DNA of 64,000 nt from Evansella halocellulosilytica (GCF_002335745.1 NZ_NIST01000001.1:278156-342155); one strand, 5' to 3'. Positions 9,412 to 17,625 are shown, counted from the first letter of the stretch. Program-made: numbers and translations. Notes: generated by a model from the sequence alone, not told the origin.

Positions 9412-10695
9412 TTATAGTTTAGTTTGTAAAAATTTCACGCATTCATAAATCGACTTCTTATTTCCGATCATCCCGCCCTTTGTAATAATCGGCAAGTCAT
9501 GAAAGTGTCCACCTATCAATTTTCCATAAGCTGCAAGTGGAAGCACTTCGTCTTCTAGTTGAATGCCGCTCGCGAGACTGATTGAACAAAGTGATGCGGT
9601 GACATCTCCTCCACTGGAAAAGCACCCTTTAATCATTGAATCTTGATCTTCAATAATTTTTCTGCTTATTTTTGCGAGACCGTCCGTAATCCGTTTCGCT
9701 AAAGCATCTTCACTGACATTTTCTTGTTTTGCGATTTCCGCTAAATTGATTAACGAATGTCCCGGTAGATGAGTTGTAATAATTAGCACCGATTGATCTT
9801 TCGCTTCCAGTGCTTCTTCGGTTGCTCTTTCGATCTCTTCATCCCAGCTTGACGTATAACTCGCTAACGGTTTCGGATTCACATAGACAGGCTTAGCTTC
9901 TGTTTTTTCAATTAAATAATGAAGCTGTTGTCCAGTCAGCTTTGTTGCACTGCCAACTGTGACGAGAATTCTTTCTTGTTCTACCTTTTGATTGCGTACT
10001 GCTTTTGCATAAGCGGCTGTTAACGGTCCAGGATCAGCAGAAATGATCGGACGATTCGGAATGAGCGCCATTGCTTCGGCGATATGCTCAACTTGGTCGT
10101 TCGTCGTCGCATCACAGACGATAACTCGATTTCCATTTTCAATTGCTGTTTCTAATTTTTCCGTTAACTCACTTAAAGATCCTAAAATATCTTTCAATCC
10201 TAAAAATTCGACTTCGTGCTTCGTCTGTTTTTTCATTAATGATGGAATGTACGATTCGTTAATCGGGTGGACAGGATCGTTCGCAACATCTGTTTGCTGT
10301 AAAGGAACATCATCGACAAGTAAGTACCCTCCTAACACAATTCTTCCTGAATCGGGGAAGGACGGAACGACAACAGCAATTGACTCTTTACCGAGATCTT
10401 CGAGAATCGCATCAATCTCGACACCGATATTTCCACGAAACGTACTGTCGATCCGTTTTGAAAAAAGCTGTGCGCCCCACTTTTTAAAGTGATCCATCGC
10501 TTGCTGTGTTCGTTTTTTTGCAATTTCAGGGGTGCTATAACGGCTATCTGTATCGATGACAATCGCATCGTAATTCGTTGTCTCTGGAAAATTTGCACCT
10601 TGTACCATTGTGGCAGCATATATTCCTTGTTTACTTAACCTGACACCGGTCGCATTTGCACCAGTAAGATCATCAGCGACAATTCCTATTTTCAT
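9412..10695 (-). CDS. Four-carbon acid sugar kinase (DUF1537; DtnK/DenK/OtnK family)
   Basis: A 427-residue two-domain kinase. The N-terminal substrate domain has [11 protein letters not shown] at about 7-17 and [12 protein letters not shown]. The C-terminal nucleotide domain has the [11 protein letters not shown] glycine-rich block near 370. This family phosphorylates D-threonate, D-erythronate or 3-oxo-tetronates at C4. Its pairing with a PdxA2 gene 13 bp downstream, and the absence of OtnC/OtnI, point to the direct kinase-then-PdxA2 route for D-threonate or D-erythronate. It starts 3 bp after the regulator stop, so the genes are co-transcribed. Confidence 0.85.
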   Translation of the reverse strand: MKIGIVADDLTGANATGVRLSKQGIYAATMVQGANFPETTNYDAIVIDTDSRYSTPEIAKKRTQQAMDHFKKWGAQLFSKRIDSTFRGNIGVEIDAILEDLGKESIAVVVPSFPDSGRIVLGGYLLVDDVPLQQTDVANDPVHPINESYIPSLMKKQTKHEVEFLGLKDILGSLSELTEKLETAIENGNRVIVCDATTNDQVEHIAEAMALIPNRPIISADPGPLTAAYAKAVRNQKVEQERILVTVGSATKLTGQQLHYLIEKTEAKPVYVNPKPLASYTSSWDEEIERATEEALEAKDQSVLIITTHLPGHSLINLAEIAKQENVSEDALAKRITDGLAKISRKIIEDQDSMIKGCFSSGGDVTASLCSISLASGIQLEDEVLPLAAYGKLIGGHFHDLPIITKGGMIGNKKSIYECVKFLQTKL

Positions 10696-10698
10696 GCT

Positions 10699-11466
10699 CT
10701 ACCCTTCTTTCTTTGTTGAAACGGTGATCACATTCTCGTGATATGATTCTAAGTTAATGTGGGACACATGGTCATCTGTAATAATCCCTTTTACTTCATT
10801 TAGTGCACAAACAGTCGCAAAGGATTTTTTGTTAAATTTGCTTGAGTCTGTAATGAGCCAGCTTTCGCTTGCTGCACTTCTCATCATCTGTTTTATTTTC
10901 GCTTTTTCAAGCGTCGGTGCTGTCACTCCTGCTGAAGGGTGAATCGCGTGTGCACCTAAAAACATGAGATCAACATTAATATGTGACAACAGCTCCTGTG
11001 TGTGCGGTCCGAACATCGCGCCAACTTTATTTTGAAGCTCCCCGCCTGTGACGATCACATGTACATTTGAATCAACAAATTCAGCTGCAATTAAAATATC
11101 ATTTGTAATAATCGTTAAGTTTTCTCTTTTCTTTAAAACACGAGCTAACTCAAGCGTTGTTGTCCCGGAATCTAAAATAATCGTGTTTCCATCCTCAACA
11201 ATGTTCCCAGCTTCGATTGCAATCACTTTCTTTTCATATTGAAATTGGTGTTCTTTATTCGAATATGGTGTTTCATTAATGAGCCCTTGCAAAGGTACTG
11301 CACCACCGTGTGTTCGAATCAATTTGTTATCATTTTCTAATGACATCAAATCACGGCGAATCGTCATACTCGATACACCTAACGATTTCACGAGATCCTC
11401 AATCTCAACTTTTCCATTGTCTAAAACGAGCTGTTCAATATAATTTCTTCTTTGCTTAATGTTCAT
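10699..11466 (-). CDS. DeoR-family transcriptional regulator of the sugar-acid operon
   Basis: About 255 residues. The N-terminal DeoR helix-turn-helix (LVKSLGVSSMTIRRDL near 20-40, then THGGAV) is followed by the DeoR C-terminal phosphosugar sensor domain (DSGTTTLELA, ITNDILIA, GAHAI). ATG at 11466 is chosen because AAGGG is 9 bases upstream; the earlier in-frame ATG at 11475 directly abuts that SD. As first gene of the operon it probably represses its own transcription from the promoter at 11510-11538, which is bracketed by inverted copies of a TGAACA-containing site, and is released by a phosphorylated intermediate. Confidence 0.85.
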   Translation of the reverse strand: MNIKQRRNYIEQLVLDNGKVEIEDLVKSLGVSSMTIRRDLMSLENDNKLIRTHGGAVPLQGLINETPYSNKEHQFQYEKKVIAIEAGNIVEDGNTIILDSGTTTLELARVLKKRENLTIITNDILIAAEFVDSNVHVIVTGGELQNKVGAMFGPHTQELLSHINVDLMFLGAHAIHPSAGVTAPTLEKAKIKQMMRSAASESWLITDSSKFNKKSFATVCALNEVKGIITDDHVSHINLESYHENVITVSTKKEG

Positions 11467-11486
11467 TTTTACCATCCCTTTTGTTT

Positions 11487-11564
11487 AAAATGAACACTTT
11501 GTGATTATTATTATCAGATATACGTTCGATTTTGTCAATACATATTCACAAATGTTCATTTCGA
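11487..11564. promoter_or_regulatory. Paired DeoR operator-like sites
   Basis: AAAATGAACACTTTGTG at 11487-11503 and CACAAATGTTCATTTCG at 11548-11564 are inverted copies of each other apart from a one-base gap. They lie on either side of the promoter, one in the early leader and one upstream of the -35. This layout suits looping or cooperative repression by the DeoR protein encoded next. Confidence 0.55.
11510..11538 (-). promoter_or_regulatory. SigA-type promoter of the sugar-acid operon
   Basis: On the minus strand there is a perfect TTGACA -35 (11538-11533), a 17-base spacer and a GATAAT -10 (11515-11510). It reads into the DeoR gene about 45 bp downstream. Confidence 0.7.
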
Positions 11565-11597
11565 ACTTCGATTTTTATATTCTTGTTTTATTTTATC

Positions 11598-11643
11598 AAA
11601 AAAATGTATCCAGGACCTTATACGTTGAGGGGTATAAGATCCT
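11598..11643 (-). terminator. Terminator of the penicillin-acylase gene
   Basis: A 12-bp stem (11612-11623 with 11632-11643, one G-T pair) is followed on the minus strand by seven T. It lies 6 bp beyond the acylase stop. Confidence 0.8.
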
Positions 11644-11649
11644 AGATAC

Positions 11650-14103
11650 TTATCTGGTAAATGTCTTTACTTTCGTTCCTTCAACAGATCGTTTATCGTA
11701 GATCATCGGTTGAAGTTCTCCTTCTAGCCATAACTCTACTTGATCGTCATAATGAGGTGAAAATAGCTGTCCTGATTGGCCTGGCATGACGATGTCATAC
11801 ATGTCATCAGGGGAACGGAGGTCTGCAACGAAACGCCAGCCCGCTCCATGATTTACATTTCCGGTTTCGCGATTGTAGCTATGTGCACCAGGCGTATTTG
11901 AACTGCCGCCAACTTCCCACGTCCCAATATTAAATAAATGGTTTAATGGCCAGACGGAGGATAGCGGATGCTCTATCGTCATACGATGCCACTCCCCCCA
12001 TGTCCAAGATGCTATGTTTTCACCTTGAATGTCTTCACCTTTTGCAATCGCTTGAGAAAATGTCGTTAAGGCAAATTCTCTGAGCTCGCGATGATGTTCA
12101 CCTTGTAAGTCAGCAAATAAAATTTTTTCAGGATGGTTATGGGCGTCTACGAGCGCTTTATGAATCGCGAGTTGGTTCGAATACTCAAACCCGAGTAGCT
12201 CGTCGAATAATGCATGGCCAATGTCATCCATCCATATGTTCCAAATGAAAGCTGCTCCAGAATCCGTTGATTCGATATAGTTCCATTCTCGTAGCATGTC
12301 ATACCCTTCTTTTTCTTTATCTGAAAGAGAATCGATTTCTGCTTCTATCGCCTCAAGTAAAATCGGAAGCAAGGAACGAGCTTGTGTATTTAAAAAATCG
12401 AGCTGCATCTCCTTCATATCGTCGATCGTGAACGGTTCACCTGAATCAATCTGGCTTTGAATCATTTCATTTAGGCGCTCTGCACGATACGGATGGAAAG
12501 AACGGCCTATCTCATACGGGTATTGATCATCAACCGGTTTGTTGTTCGCTGTCATGATGTACCCTTGTTCAGGATTCATCTGCTGGGGCAGATCCTCTGG
12601 TTCAATAAAGCCTTGCCATTGATATTCGGGGTCCCACCCTGGGACGGGCAGCATGCCATTTGAATGCTCTCTAATTGGCAGGAGTGCTTGACCACGGTAT
12701 CCAATATTGCCGTCGCGATCTGCAAACACCCAGCTTAAGCCTGGAGTTACAAATTGATCTAGCCCTGCCATAAACTCCTCAGCATTTTCGGAACGATTTA
12801 ATGCAAGCACACCATTTAGCTCTTCCCCCGCTTCTCTTCCGGTCCATCGAAGCGACATCGCTTGATAAGGAGTGTCTCCAATTGTGTCACCAATCTCTAT
12901 TTCTTCATTGATAATGTTGTTGATAATCGGGCCATTTCTTGTCACTTCAACTGTTTCTATATGTTGGTTTCCTCCACTCACTTCGATAACTTCTTCAATG
13001 ACTTCTGCTTCTTCCCATTCACCATCATACAAATAATGATGAGGTTTTTCTGGATGCACCTGTTCTAAGTAAAGATCCTCCTGATCGACAGATAACGAAG
13101 TCACGCCCCAAGCAAGGTGCGTGTTATGCCCGAGAACAACACCGGGTACTCCAGGAACAGTGACACCGATTGAGTGAAAATCATTTTCTAAGTTTAAATG
13201 TGTCTGATACCAGACACTCGGTATGTCGAATCCTAAATGCGGGTCATCAGCGACGAGTGGAAAGCCCGACTCAGTAAACTCACCACTAATTGCCCAATTA
13301 TTGCTGCCATTATGTTCAGCTGGAGCAAATGCAGTTAATGACTGAAGCTCTTCGGCTAAAAATGGACTTTCGATATGAGCAGTTTCTTCATATATCGTCG
13401 GGAACTTGTCATCGATATGATAGTCGGGAATGAGGTGTTCAGCATCTTCACCTAACTCTTTTACCATTAAATAATGGTCAAGCTCACTTCGGTAATTCCC
13501 TGATAACGTGTATCCCATATATTTGACGACAATTGCTGAATCTATTGGCGTCCATGGTTCCGGCTCATAGCCGAGAATCCGGAATTCTATTGGCTGTTTT
13601 CCCTCTTCAAATGCTTCTTCGATATATGCGGTCACTCCAGCTGAATAAGCATCAACCATCATTGTCGTCTCTTCATCAAAAAGATCGATGAGTTCTGGAG
13701 CAGCGCGGTGCATACCGTATGTTCGGAAAAATATATCACTGTCTAACGCCGCTTCTCCGACTACTTCTGAAAGTCTTCCGCCAGCTAAACGCCGTGTCAT
13801 ATCCATTTGAAAGAGTCGATCTTGTGCAGTGACATAGCCTTGGATATAAAATAAATCTTCTAGATTTGCCGCGTTAATTTGTGCAACACCTCGATCATCA
13901 CGAATGACCGAAACCTCTTCTTGTAGCTGCACCATTTGTTTTTCCCCTTCGACATTAGGGTGAGGCTGTGTTGCAAACCAATATAAGAAGGCGGTTGCAG
14001 CAGTGAGCAAAAGGAAGATGCTCATCAAAGTAATTGAAATAATCTTTACCCACAGCCGTTTAAAAAACGGCCTTTTCGACCGAGTTACCACTGTTGTCTC
14101 CAC
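11650..14103 (-). CDS. Membrane-anchored penicillin acylase family Ntn-hydrolase
   Basis: An 817-residue protein of the penicillin/AHL acylase family, which self-cleaves into alpha and beta chains and hydrolyses amide bonds with an N-terminal serine. The GTG at 14103 is preferred: GGGGG lies 7 bases upstream, and the longer frame back to 14202 has no SD and would run into a palindrome. Residues about 17-40 form one membrane helix or uncleaved signal anchor. The predicted processing site and nucleophile are in NGSNNWAISG, with Ser267 (codon at 13305-13303). GRLSEVVG near 100 and PGVPGVVLGHN downstream also fit the family. It forms a single-gene unit. The substrate could be a beta-lactam, an acyl-homoserine lactone or another amide. 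Confidence 0.88.
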   Translation of the reverse strand: METTVVTRSKRPFFKRLWVKIISITLMSIFLLLTAATAFLYWFATQPHPNVEGEKQMVQLQEEVSVIRDDRGVAQINAANLEDLFYIQGYVTAQDRLFQMDMTRRLAGGRLSEVVGEAALDSDIFFRTYGMHRAAPELIDLFDEETTMMVDAYSAGVTAYIEEAFEEGKQPIEFRILGYEPEPWTPIDSAIVVKYMGYTLSGNYRSELDHYLMVKELGEDAEHLIPDYHIDDKFPTIYEETAHIESPFLAEELQSLTAFAPAEHNGSNNWAISGEFTESGFPLVADDPHLGFDIPSVWYQTHLNLENDFHSIGVTVPGVPGVVLGHNTHLAWGVTSLSVDQEDLYLEQVHPEKPHHYLYDGEWEEAEVIEEVIEVSGGNQHIETVEVTRNGPIINNIINEEIEIGDTIGDTPYQAMSLRWTGREAGEELNGVLALNRSENAEEFMAGLDQFVTPGLSWVFADRDGNIGYRGQALLPIREHSNGMLPVPGWDPEYQWQGFIEPEDLPQQMNPEQGYIMTANNKPVDDQYPYEIGRSFHPYRAERLNEMIQSQIDSGEPFTIDDMKEMQLDFLNTQARSLLPILLEAIEAEIDSLSDKEKEGYDMLREWNYIESTDSGAAFIWNIWMDDIGHALFDELLGFEYSNQLAIHKALVDAHNHPEKILFADLQGEHHRELREFALTTFSQAIAKGEDIQGENIASWTWGEWHRMTIEHPLSSVWPLNHLFNIGTWEVGGSSNTPGAHSYNRETGNVNHGAGWRFVADLRSPDDMYDIVMPGQSGQLFSPHYDDQVELWLEGELQPMIYDKRSVEGTKVKTFTR

Positions 14104-14200
14104 ATCGAATCCCCCTTTATTCTCTCTATCACATCGTTTATGTACCCATATATTATTCGACATCATCACCCACCATTCCTTTGATTTCCAATTAAAACCC

Positions 14201-14242
14201 AAGTGCCTGGCACATGGAAATTAATTTCCATGTGCCAGGCGC
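14201..14242. repeat. CCTGG-centred palindrome (double-core copy 2)
   Basis: A 36-bp perfect palindrome at 14205-14240, each half 18 bp and containing one GTGCC(T/A)GGC core. It is built like the copy at 1480-1524 but with different outer arm bases (CATGGAAATT). Confidence 0.85.
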
Positions 14243-14499
14243 AAAAAAAACCGATGAGGGTGGTGGGACCTCATCGGTTTATATCCGTTCAATCTATATT
14301 ATTAAGGGGAGTAGTGGGTGCCGCAACAATGTCAGGTGGGTTCCTGAACAAGGTTGCGATACTTTCTTAATGTTGCTTTAGTGAGAAACAGTTTTACGAT
14401 GCTGCTTGCTTCCCTAATGAACATTGGGAAAAGGTGGTGGCTGCCCCTTTCCCCTGTTCATTTATACAAAACTCCTTGTGGCTAAGAAGGAGTTTTGTT
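14241..14499 (-). ncRNA. Candidate structured small RNA with own promoter and terminator
   Basis: A roughly 255-nt minus-strand transcript is predicted from a promoter at 14506-14534 to the terminator at 14243-14280. No protein-coding frame with an SD is present. The predicted RNA has a 12-bp hairpin at its 5' end (14487-14498 with 14466-14477) and a second stem beginning TGAACA/TGTTCA. A third is GCAACxxxGTTCAGG...CCTGACxxxGTTGC near 14320-14356. Possible long-range pairing of a GGGGA...GGGGC region with a GGCACCC...TCCCC region would close the molecule. I do not recognise it as SRP, 6S, tmRNA or RNase P RNA. Confidence 0.45.
14243..14280 (-). terminator. Terminator of the candidate small RNA
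   Basis: A perfect 12-bp stem (14248-14259 with 14269-14280, AAACCGATGAGG arm) with a 9-base loop is followed on the minus strand by eight T. Confidence 0.85.
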
Positions 14500-14505
14500 G
14501 CAACG

Positions 14506-14534
14506 ATTGTTCAAACCATTAACGACGGTGTCAA
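14506..14534 (-). promoter_or_regulatory. Promoter of the candidate small RNA
   Basis: On the minus strand, TTGACA (14534-14529) is followed by a 17-base spacer and AACAAT (14511-14506). The predicted start point lies at the base of the 5' hairpin. Confidence 0.45.
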
Positions 14535-14754
14535 CGTATTGAATGAACAATCGATCGCTCAAAATAATCATTTAGGCTGTTCAACAAAGATAGGACATCG
14601 TTACCGAAATTCAATCTTTTTTCGCTCTTATGTCCCCTTTATTGAGCATGCGCTAATAGGGAGTTAGGATATTATTTTCCTAATAAATTTGCACAGAATT
14701 TCATGCTTACTAACGAAACGTTAGTATTCAAAAACCAAGTCCGTAAAAAAAGAA

Positions 14755-15018
14755 TTACATATCTTCTTCTTCGTCTACGTCTTCTTCATCTTCATCATCA
14801 AAGATGTCATCTTCTACATCGTCTTCTAGATCGTCTTCACCTTCGTCGAACTCATCTTCTTCGAATTCGTCTTCTTCAAATTCATCATCGATGTCTTCTT
14901 CGATTCCAGTATCCTCATCTACTGGTGCATCGTCTTCTGGTTCAGCGTCTCCGCATGCTGCTAATACTCCTACTGTTAAAGCTCCAGACATAATTGATAA
15001 CATTAATTTTTTCTTCAT
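14755..15018 (-). CDS. Hyperacidic small lipoprotein 1
   Basis: An 87-residue lipoprotein precursor. The signal peptide MKKKLMLSIMSG...VLAAC has a lipobox with the lipidated Cys at 22. The mature chain of 66 residues contains about 45 Asp/Glu and no Lys, Arg or His, in repeats such as EEDEFEEDEF. A GGAGG SD lies 8 bases upstream of the ATG. It is the last of six related genes on this strand. A 305-bp gap with a hairpin separates it from the next copy, so it may have its own promoter. I know of no characterised homologue. It should be anchored on the outer face of the membrane, where such a chain could bind cations; that function is inference. Confidence 0.8.
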   Translation of the reverse strand: MKKKLMLSIMSGALTVGVLAACGDAEPEDDAPVDEDTGIEEDIDDEFEEDEFEEDEFDEGEDDLEDDVEDDIFDDEDEEDVDEEEDM

Positions 15019-15323
15019 TATTAATTCCTCCTGTTGAATAAATATCTTGATGTTAGGTATGATTTTTCACCCCAACGTCGCATTCACTACCTTACAATAA
15101 TGGCTGCGATGGAACTTATCATAACTTTATTTTTTTTAAGGTGCAATCCTTATCGGAGTTTTTTCAAACTCTTTGACAGTTCACCATAATGTAACGGCTT
15201 GTCTACACAATTTAGGTGAAATGTATGAAAAGGTTAATGTATACTGCCGGTTTAGCGTTCCCCGTCAAAACCAGCAGTATACGAAGGGTGAGCTTAAAAA
15301 TTGTATATCTTACTTAAAATTGT
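15019..15323. other. Gap between lipoprotein genes 1 and 2, with hairpin
   Basis: No coding frame is supported here. A 14-bp stem with one mismatch (15239-15253 with 15268-15282, GTATACTGC arm) lies 42 bp after the stop of lipoprotein gene 2 and may end that transcript, although no T-run follows. A weak -10-like TATGAT is present at 15123-15118. Confidence 0.45.
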
Positions 15324-15470
15324 TTAAACGTCTTCGTCAATGTCTCCGCCATCATCTTCCATCATCGGGTCATCTTCTTGCATTGGATCATCTTCAACAT
15401 CTCCACACGCAGCTAAAACACCGACTGTTAAAACACCAGATAACAGTGCAAACAATACTTTCTTTTTCAT
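15324..15470 (-). CDS. Hyperacidic small lipoprotein 2
   Basis: A 48-residue lipoprotein precursor. It starts ATG at 15470 with AGGAGG 8 bases upstream and ends TAA at 15324. The signal peptide MKKKVLFALLSG...VLAAC gives lipidated Cys22, and the 27-residue mature part reads GDVEDDPMQEDDPMMEDD... with no basic residue. It is nearly the same as lipoproteins 3 and 4, so these three are recent paralogues. Function unknown. Confidence 0.8.
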   Translation of the reverse strand: MKKKVLFALLSGVLTVGVLAACGDVEDDPMQEDDPMMEDDGGDIDEDV

Positions 15471-15632
15471 CACAAGTTCCTCCTAATTAATTTCGTATCA
15501 TACAAACGTAACTCTTGAGCTGCCATTCATTGATCTATATAAAAAGGGAATTGAGCGAAATTGCTCACCCTTGTTTATTAGAACAGAAAAGAGGGACATC
15601 TATATTGACTAATTATTTTTAACAGAAAATGC

Positions 15633-15779
15633 TTAAGAGTCTCCTCCACCGACAGTGTCATCCTCTTCCATCATTGGATCATCCTCTTGAATTGGATCGT
15701 CTTCGATGTCACCACATGCTGCTAATACTCCAACAGTTAACATTCCTGAAAATAACGTTAGCAATAATTTTTTCTTCAT
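15633..15779 (-). CDS. Hyperacidic small lipoprotein 3
   Basis: A 48-residue lipoprotein precursor, ATG at 15779, TAA at 15633, with SD GGAGGG. Its signal peptide MKKKLLLTLFSG...VLAAC has Cys22 as the acylation site. The mature part GDIEDDPIQEDDPMMEEDD ends TVGGGDS. It matches lipoprotein 2 at almost every position up to residue 39 and diverges only in the last residues, a pattern of tandem duplication with drifting C-termini. Confidence 0.8.
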   Translation of the reverse strand: MKKKLLLTLFSGMLTVGVLAACGDIEDDPIQEDDPMMEEDDTVGGGDS

Positions 15780-15842
15780 GATACATCCCTCCTTTTTAAA
15801 GGCGTGAGTTGATCGTTTTCATTAAAGGGCCTTCATGATGAC

Positions 15843-15989
15843 TTAAAAGTCTCCGTCATCTGTACCGCCATCATCTTCCATCATCGGATCATCTTCTTGC
15901 ATTGGATCATCCTCAACATCGCCGCACGCTGCTAGTACTCCAACGGTTAATACACTTGATAATAGTGTTAATAAGATTTTCTTTTTCAT
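15843..15989 (-). CDS. Hyperacidic small lipoprotein 4
   Basis: A 48-residue lipoprotein precursor, ATG at 15989, TAA at 15843, with SD AGGAGGG. The signal peptide MKKKILLTLLSS...VLAAC is followed by mature GDVEDDPMQEDDPMMEDDGG and the tail TDDGDF. It lies 63 bp upstream of lipoprotein gene 3, close enough for co-transcription. Confidence 0.8.
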   Translation of the reverse strand: MKKKILLTLLSSVLTVGVLAACGDVEDDPMQEDDPMMEDDGGTDDGDF

Positions 15990-16091
15990 TCTAATTCCCT
16001 CCTATATACTTATTTGTTATTGAACTTATTTTAAACGCTAACGATTAAACCCATACATGCTTATTGAGATCATTTTTCAATATGGCTTTAA

Positions 16092-16355
16092 TTATTCACC
16101 AAACTCGTCATCTTCTTCGTCTTCAACATCATCAAAGCCGTCATCTTCTTCGCCTTCATCGACGTCGAAGCCATCATCTTCACCTTCAGTATCTTCACCT
16201 AAATCTGCGTCGTCTCCATTGTCATCTGTTTCGAATTCTCCGTCATCAGTTCCGTTTGTTCCATCGTCTACATCAACATCTTCATCACCACATGCGCTTA
16301 ATAAACCTAAAGCTAATACTGTTGATAGTCCTGTTAAAAGTGCTTTCTTTTTCAT
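16092..16355 (-). CDS. Hyperacidic small lipoprotein 5
   Basis: An 87-residue lipoprotein precursor with signal peptide MKKKALLTGLST...LLSAC (Cys22) and SD GAGGAGG. The 66-residue mature part has about 38 Asp/Glu, many Gly, and no Lys, Arg or His. It resembles lipoprotein 1 in length and composition but not in detailed order. It may bind divalent cations or add negative charge at the membrane surface; this is inferred from composition alone. Confidence 0.8.
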   Translation of the reverse strand: MKKKALLTGLSTVLALGLLSACGDEDVDVDDGTNGTDDGEFETDDNGDDADLGEDTEGEDDGFDVDEGEEDDGFDDVEDEEDDEFGE

Positions 16356-16435
16356 GATTCGTTCCTCCTCTTTTCTTCTCCCATATATTTTTCTTTCTCT
16401 ATGTTAAGTCTTGTTGTTCCGGAAAAATCGTGAGT

Positions 16436-16603
16436 TTACTCGTCCTCAACATCTAGGTCAACATCATCTCCATTTTCCTCCTCGACGACGCCTCCTTCGT
16501 CGATTCCGTCGTCATTCACGTCTACATCGTCATCAGCACAAGCCCCTAGTAAACTTAGTGCTAGCACTGTCGATGCAGCTGTTAAGAATGTTTTCTTTCT
16601 CAT
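16436..16603 (-). CDS. Hyperacidic small lipoprotein 6
   Basis: A 55-residue lipoprotein precursor, ATG at 16603, TAA at 16436, with SD GAGGAGGG. The signal peptide MRKKTFLTAAST...SLLGAC has Cys22 in the lipobox. The mature part ADDDVDVNDDGIDEGGVVEE continues with a further acidic stretch and has no basic residue. As the most upstream gene, its 5' region (16604 onward) probably holds the promoter of the array. Confidence 0.8.
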   Translation of the reverse strand: MRKKTFLTAASTVLALSLLGACADDDVDVNDDGIDEGGVVEEENGDDVDLDVEDE

Positions 16604-16900
16604 ATAAACATTCCCTCCTCAGCAAAAAATGGTTTTAAAAATTTCTAACGAAGATCATAGTTAAAAAATGATCCCGTTAGGAGTGATTCTATGTGCCCTA
16701 TTACACGAATTCAACTGTTTCAAACATCTTTTTGTACTTTTTTACAATCTCCCATAATGTTTACACAGAGTCACAAAATCAGCTTTTTTATTCTTCTTTT
16801 TCCGTTTCTTTGCAGAGAATAGGAACTTTTCCTAAGGATTTGTTATTTTTCATTCAATTATTCTCAAATAGAAAAAAATTCTTGGCCAAAAAGGCATTTC

Positions 16901-16946
16901 CAAGTTCCCCCAGGTGCCTGGCACATGGGGAAATATGGAACTTATG
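16901..16946. repeat. CCTGG-centred palindrome (single-core copy 3)
   Basis: The core GTGCCTGGCAC at 16914-16924 is flanked by imperfect complementary arms (CCAAGTTCCCCCAG on the left; ATGGGGAAATATGGAACTT on the right). It is the most degraded member of its family in the window. Confidence 0.6.
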
Positions 16947-17080
16947 TTGAGGGGGGCATTATGTGGTGGTGAGGGGGTTACGCTGAATAATATTCGACAA
17001 ACGTTTTTAGAAAGCAGATTACGCCTCAATGATCGAAAGCGAATTTCACCAACCAATGATGAAAAAAGTCAAAAAATAGT

Positions 17081-17098
17081 TAAACAAACGTTTGTTTA
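17081..17098. promoter_or_regulatory. 18-bp perfect palindrome, operator-like
   Basis: TAAACAAACGTTTGTTTA is a perfect 18-bp dyad with no loop, a form typical of TetR-family operators. It lies downstream of fabZ and upstream of no plus-strand gene. A partial match ACAAACGTTT occurs near 16998. No regulator gene is adjacent. Confidence 0.4.
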
Positions 17099-17144
17099 GT
17101 ACGTACCTCTTCGAAATGTCAGAGGTTGTGTATTTCCTTTAAAC

Positions 17145-17178
17145 AAAAAAAGCCTTGCTAGTATCGACTAACTTGGCT
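17145..17178 (-). terminator. Terminator of fabZ
   Basis: On the minus strand, AGCC-aa-GTTAGT pairs with ACTAGC-aa-GGCT around a 4-base loop, followed by seven T, just beyond the fabZ stop. Confidence 0.75.
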
Positions 17179-17190
17179 TCTTCATGATTT

Positions 17191-17625
17191 CTAGTCTTCT
17201 TTATCTGCTAAGGCAAACATAAGCTCTGCTTCAGCCACTGTTTGTCCATCAACCGATGCGACCGCTTTTCCTTTGCCGATTTTTCCTCTTAACCGTGTCA
17301 TTTCTACTTCCAACCTTAATTGGTCGCCCGGCTTCACTTGTCCTTTAAATCGGCAGCCGTCAATTCCTGCGAAAAAAGCAAGCTTCCCTCGGTTTTCTTC
17401 TTTTTTCAACATTGCAACTGCTCCAACCTGAGCTAAAGCTTCAATAATTAAGACACCAGGCATAACCGGGTAATCCGGAAAGTGGCCGTTAAAAAAGTCC
17501 TCATTAGCACTTACATTTTTAATGCCGACAGCTCGTTGCCCTTCTTCTACCTCTAAAATCCGATCAACTAACAAGAAAGGATAACGGTGTGGAATGATCT
17601 CTTTAATTTCTTCAATAGTAAGCAT
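17191..17625 (-). CDS. fabZ: (3R)-hydroxyacyl-ACP dehydratase FabZ
   Basis: A 144-residue hot-dog-fold dehydratase of type II fatty acid synthesis. It removes water from 3-hydroxyacyl-ACP in the cytosol. The N-terminal [12 protein letters not shown] block and the active-site region [21 protein letters not shown] (His and Glu of the catalytic pair) are intact, and the length is normal. The start follows a good SD (AGGAGGTC). The position after flhO-flhP matches ywpB of B. subtilis. It is a single-gene unit with its own terminator. Confidence 0.95.
   Translation of the reverse strand: MLTIEEIKEIIPHRYPFLLVDRILEVEEGQRAVGIKNVSANEDFFNGHFPDYPVMPGVLIIEALAQVGAVAMLKKEENRGKLAFFAGIDGCRFKGQVKPGDQLRLEVEMTRLRGKIGKGKAVASVDGQTVAEAELMFALADKED

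Larger units (their letters stand above)
16604..17144. other. Region upstream of the lipoprotein array
   Basis: About 540 bp without a supported gene. It contains a CCTGG-centred palindrome (16901-16946) and an 18-bp perfect palindrome (17081-17098). The array promoter should be in the part nearest 16604, but no convincing -35/-10 pair is seen. Confidence 0.5.

Noticed and set aside
14248-14280. T-box-like sequence (AGGGTGGTGGGACC) on the plus strand
   Set aside because: No tRNA-synthetase or amino-acid gene follows on that strand, and the stem with eight T fits a minus-strand terminator better.
14703-16638. Plus-strand Ser-, Arg- and Leu/His-rich ORFs opposite the lipoprotein genes
   Set aside because: They are mirror images of GAT/GAA-rich acidic codons on the minus strand, which has SDs, signal peptides and lipoboxes.
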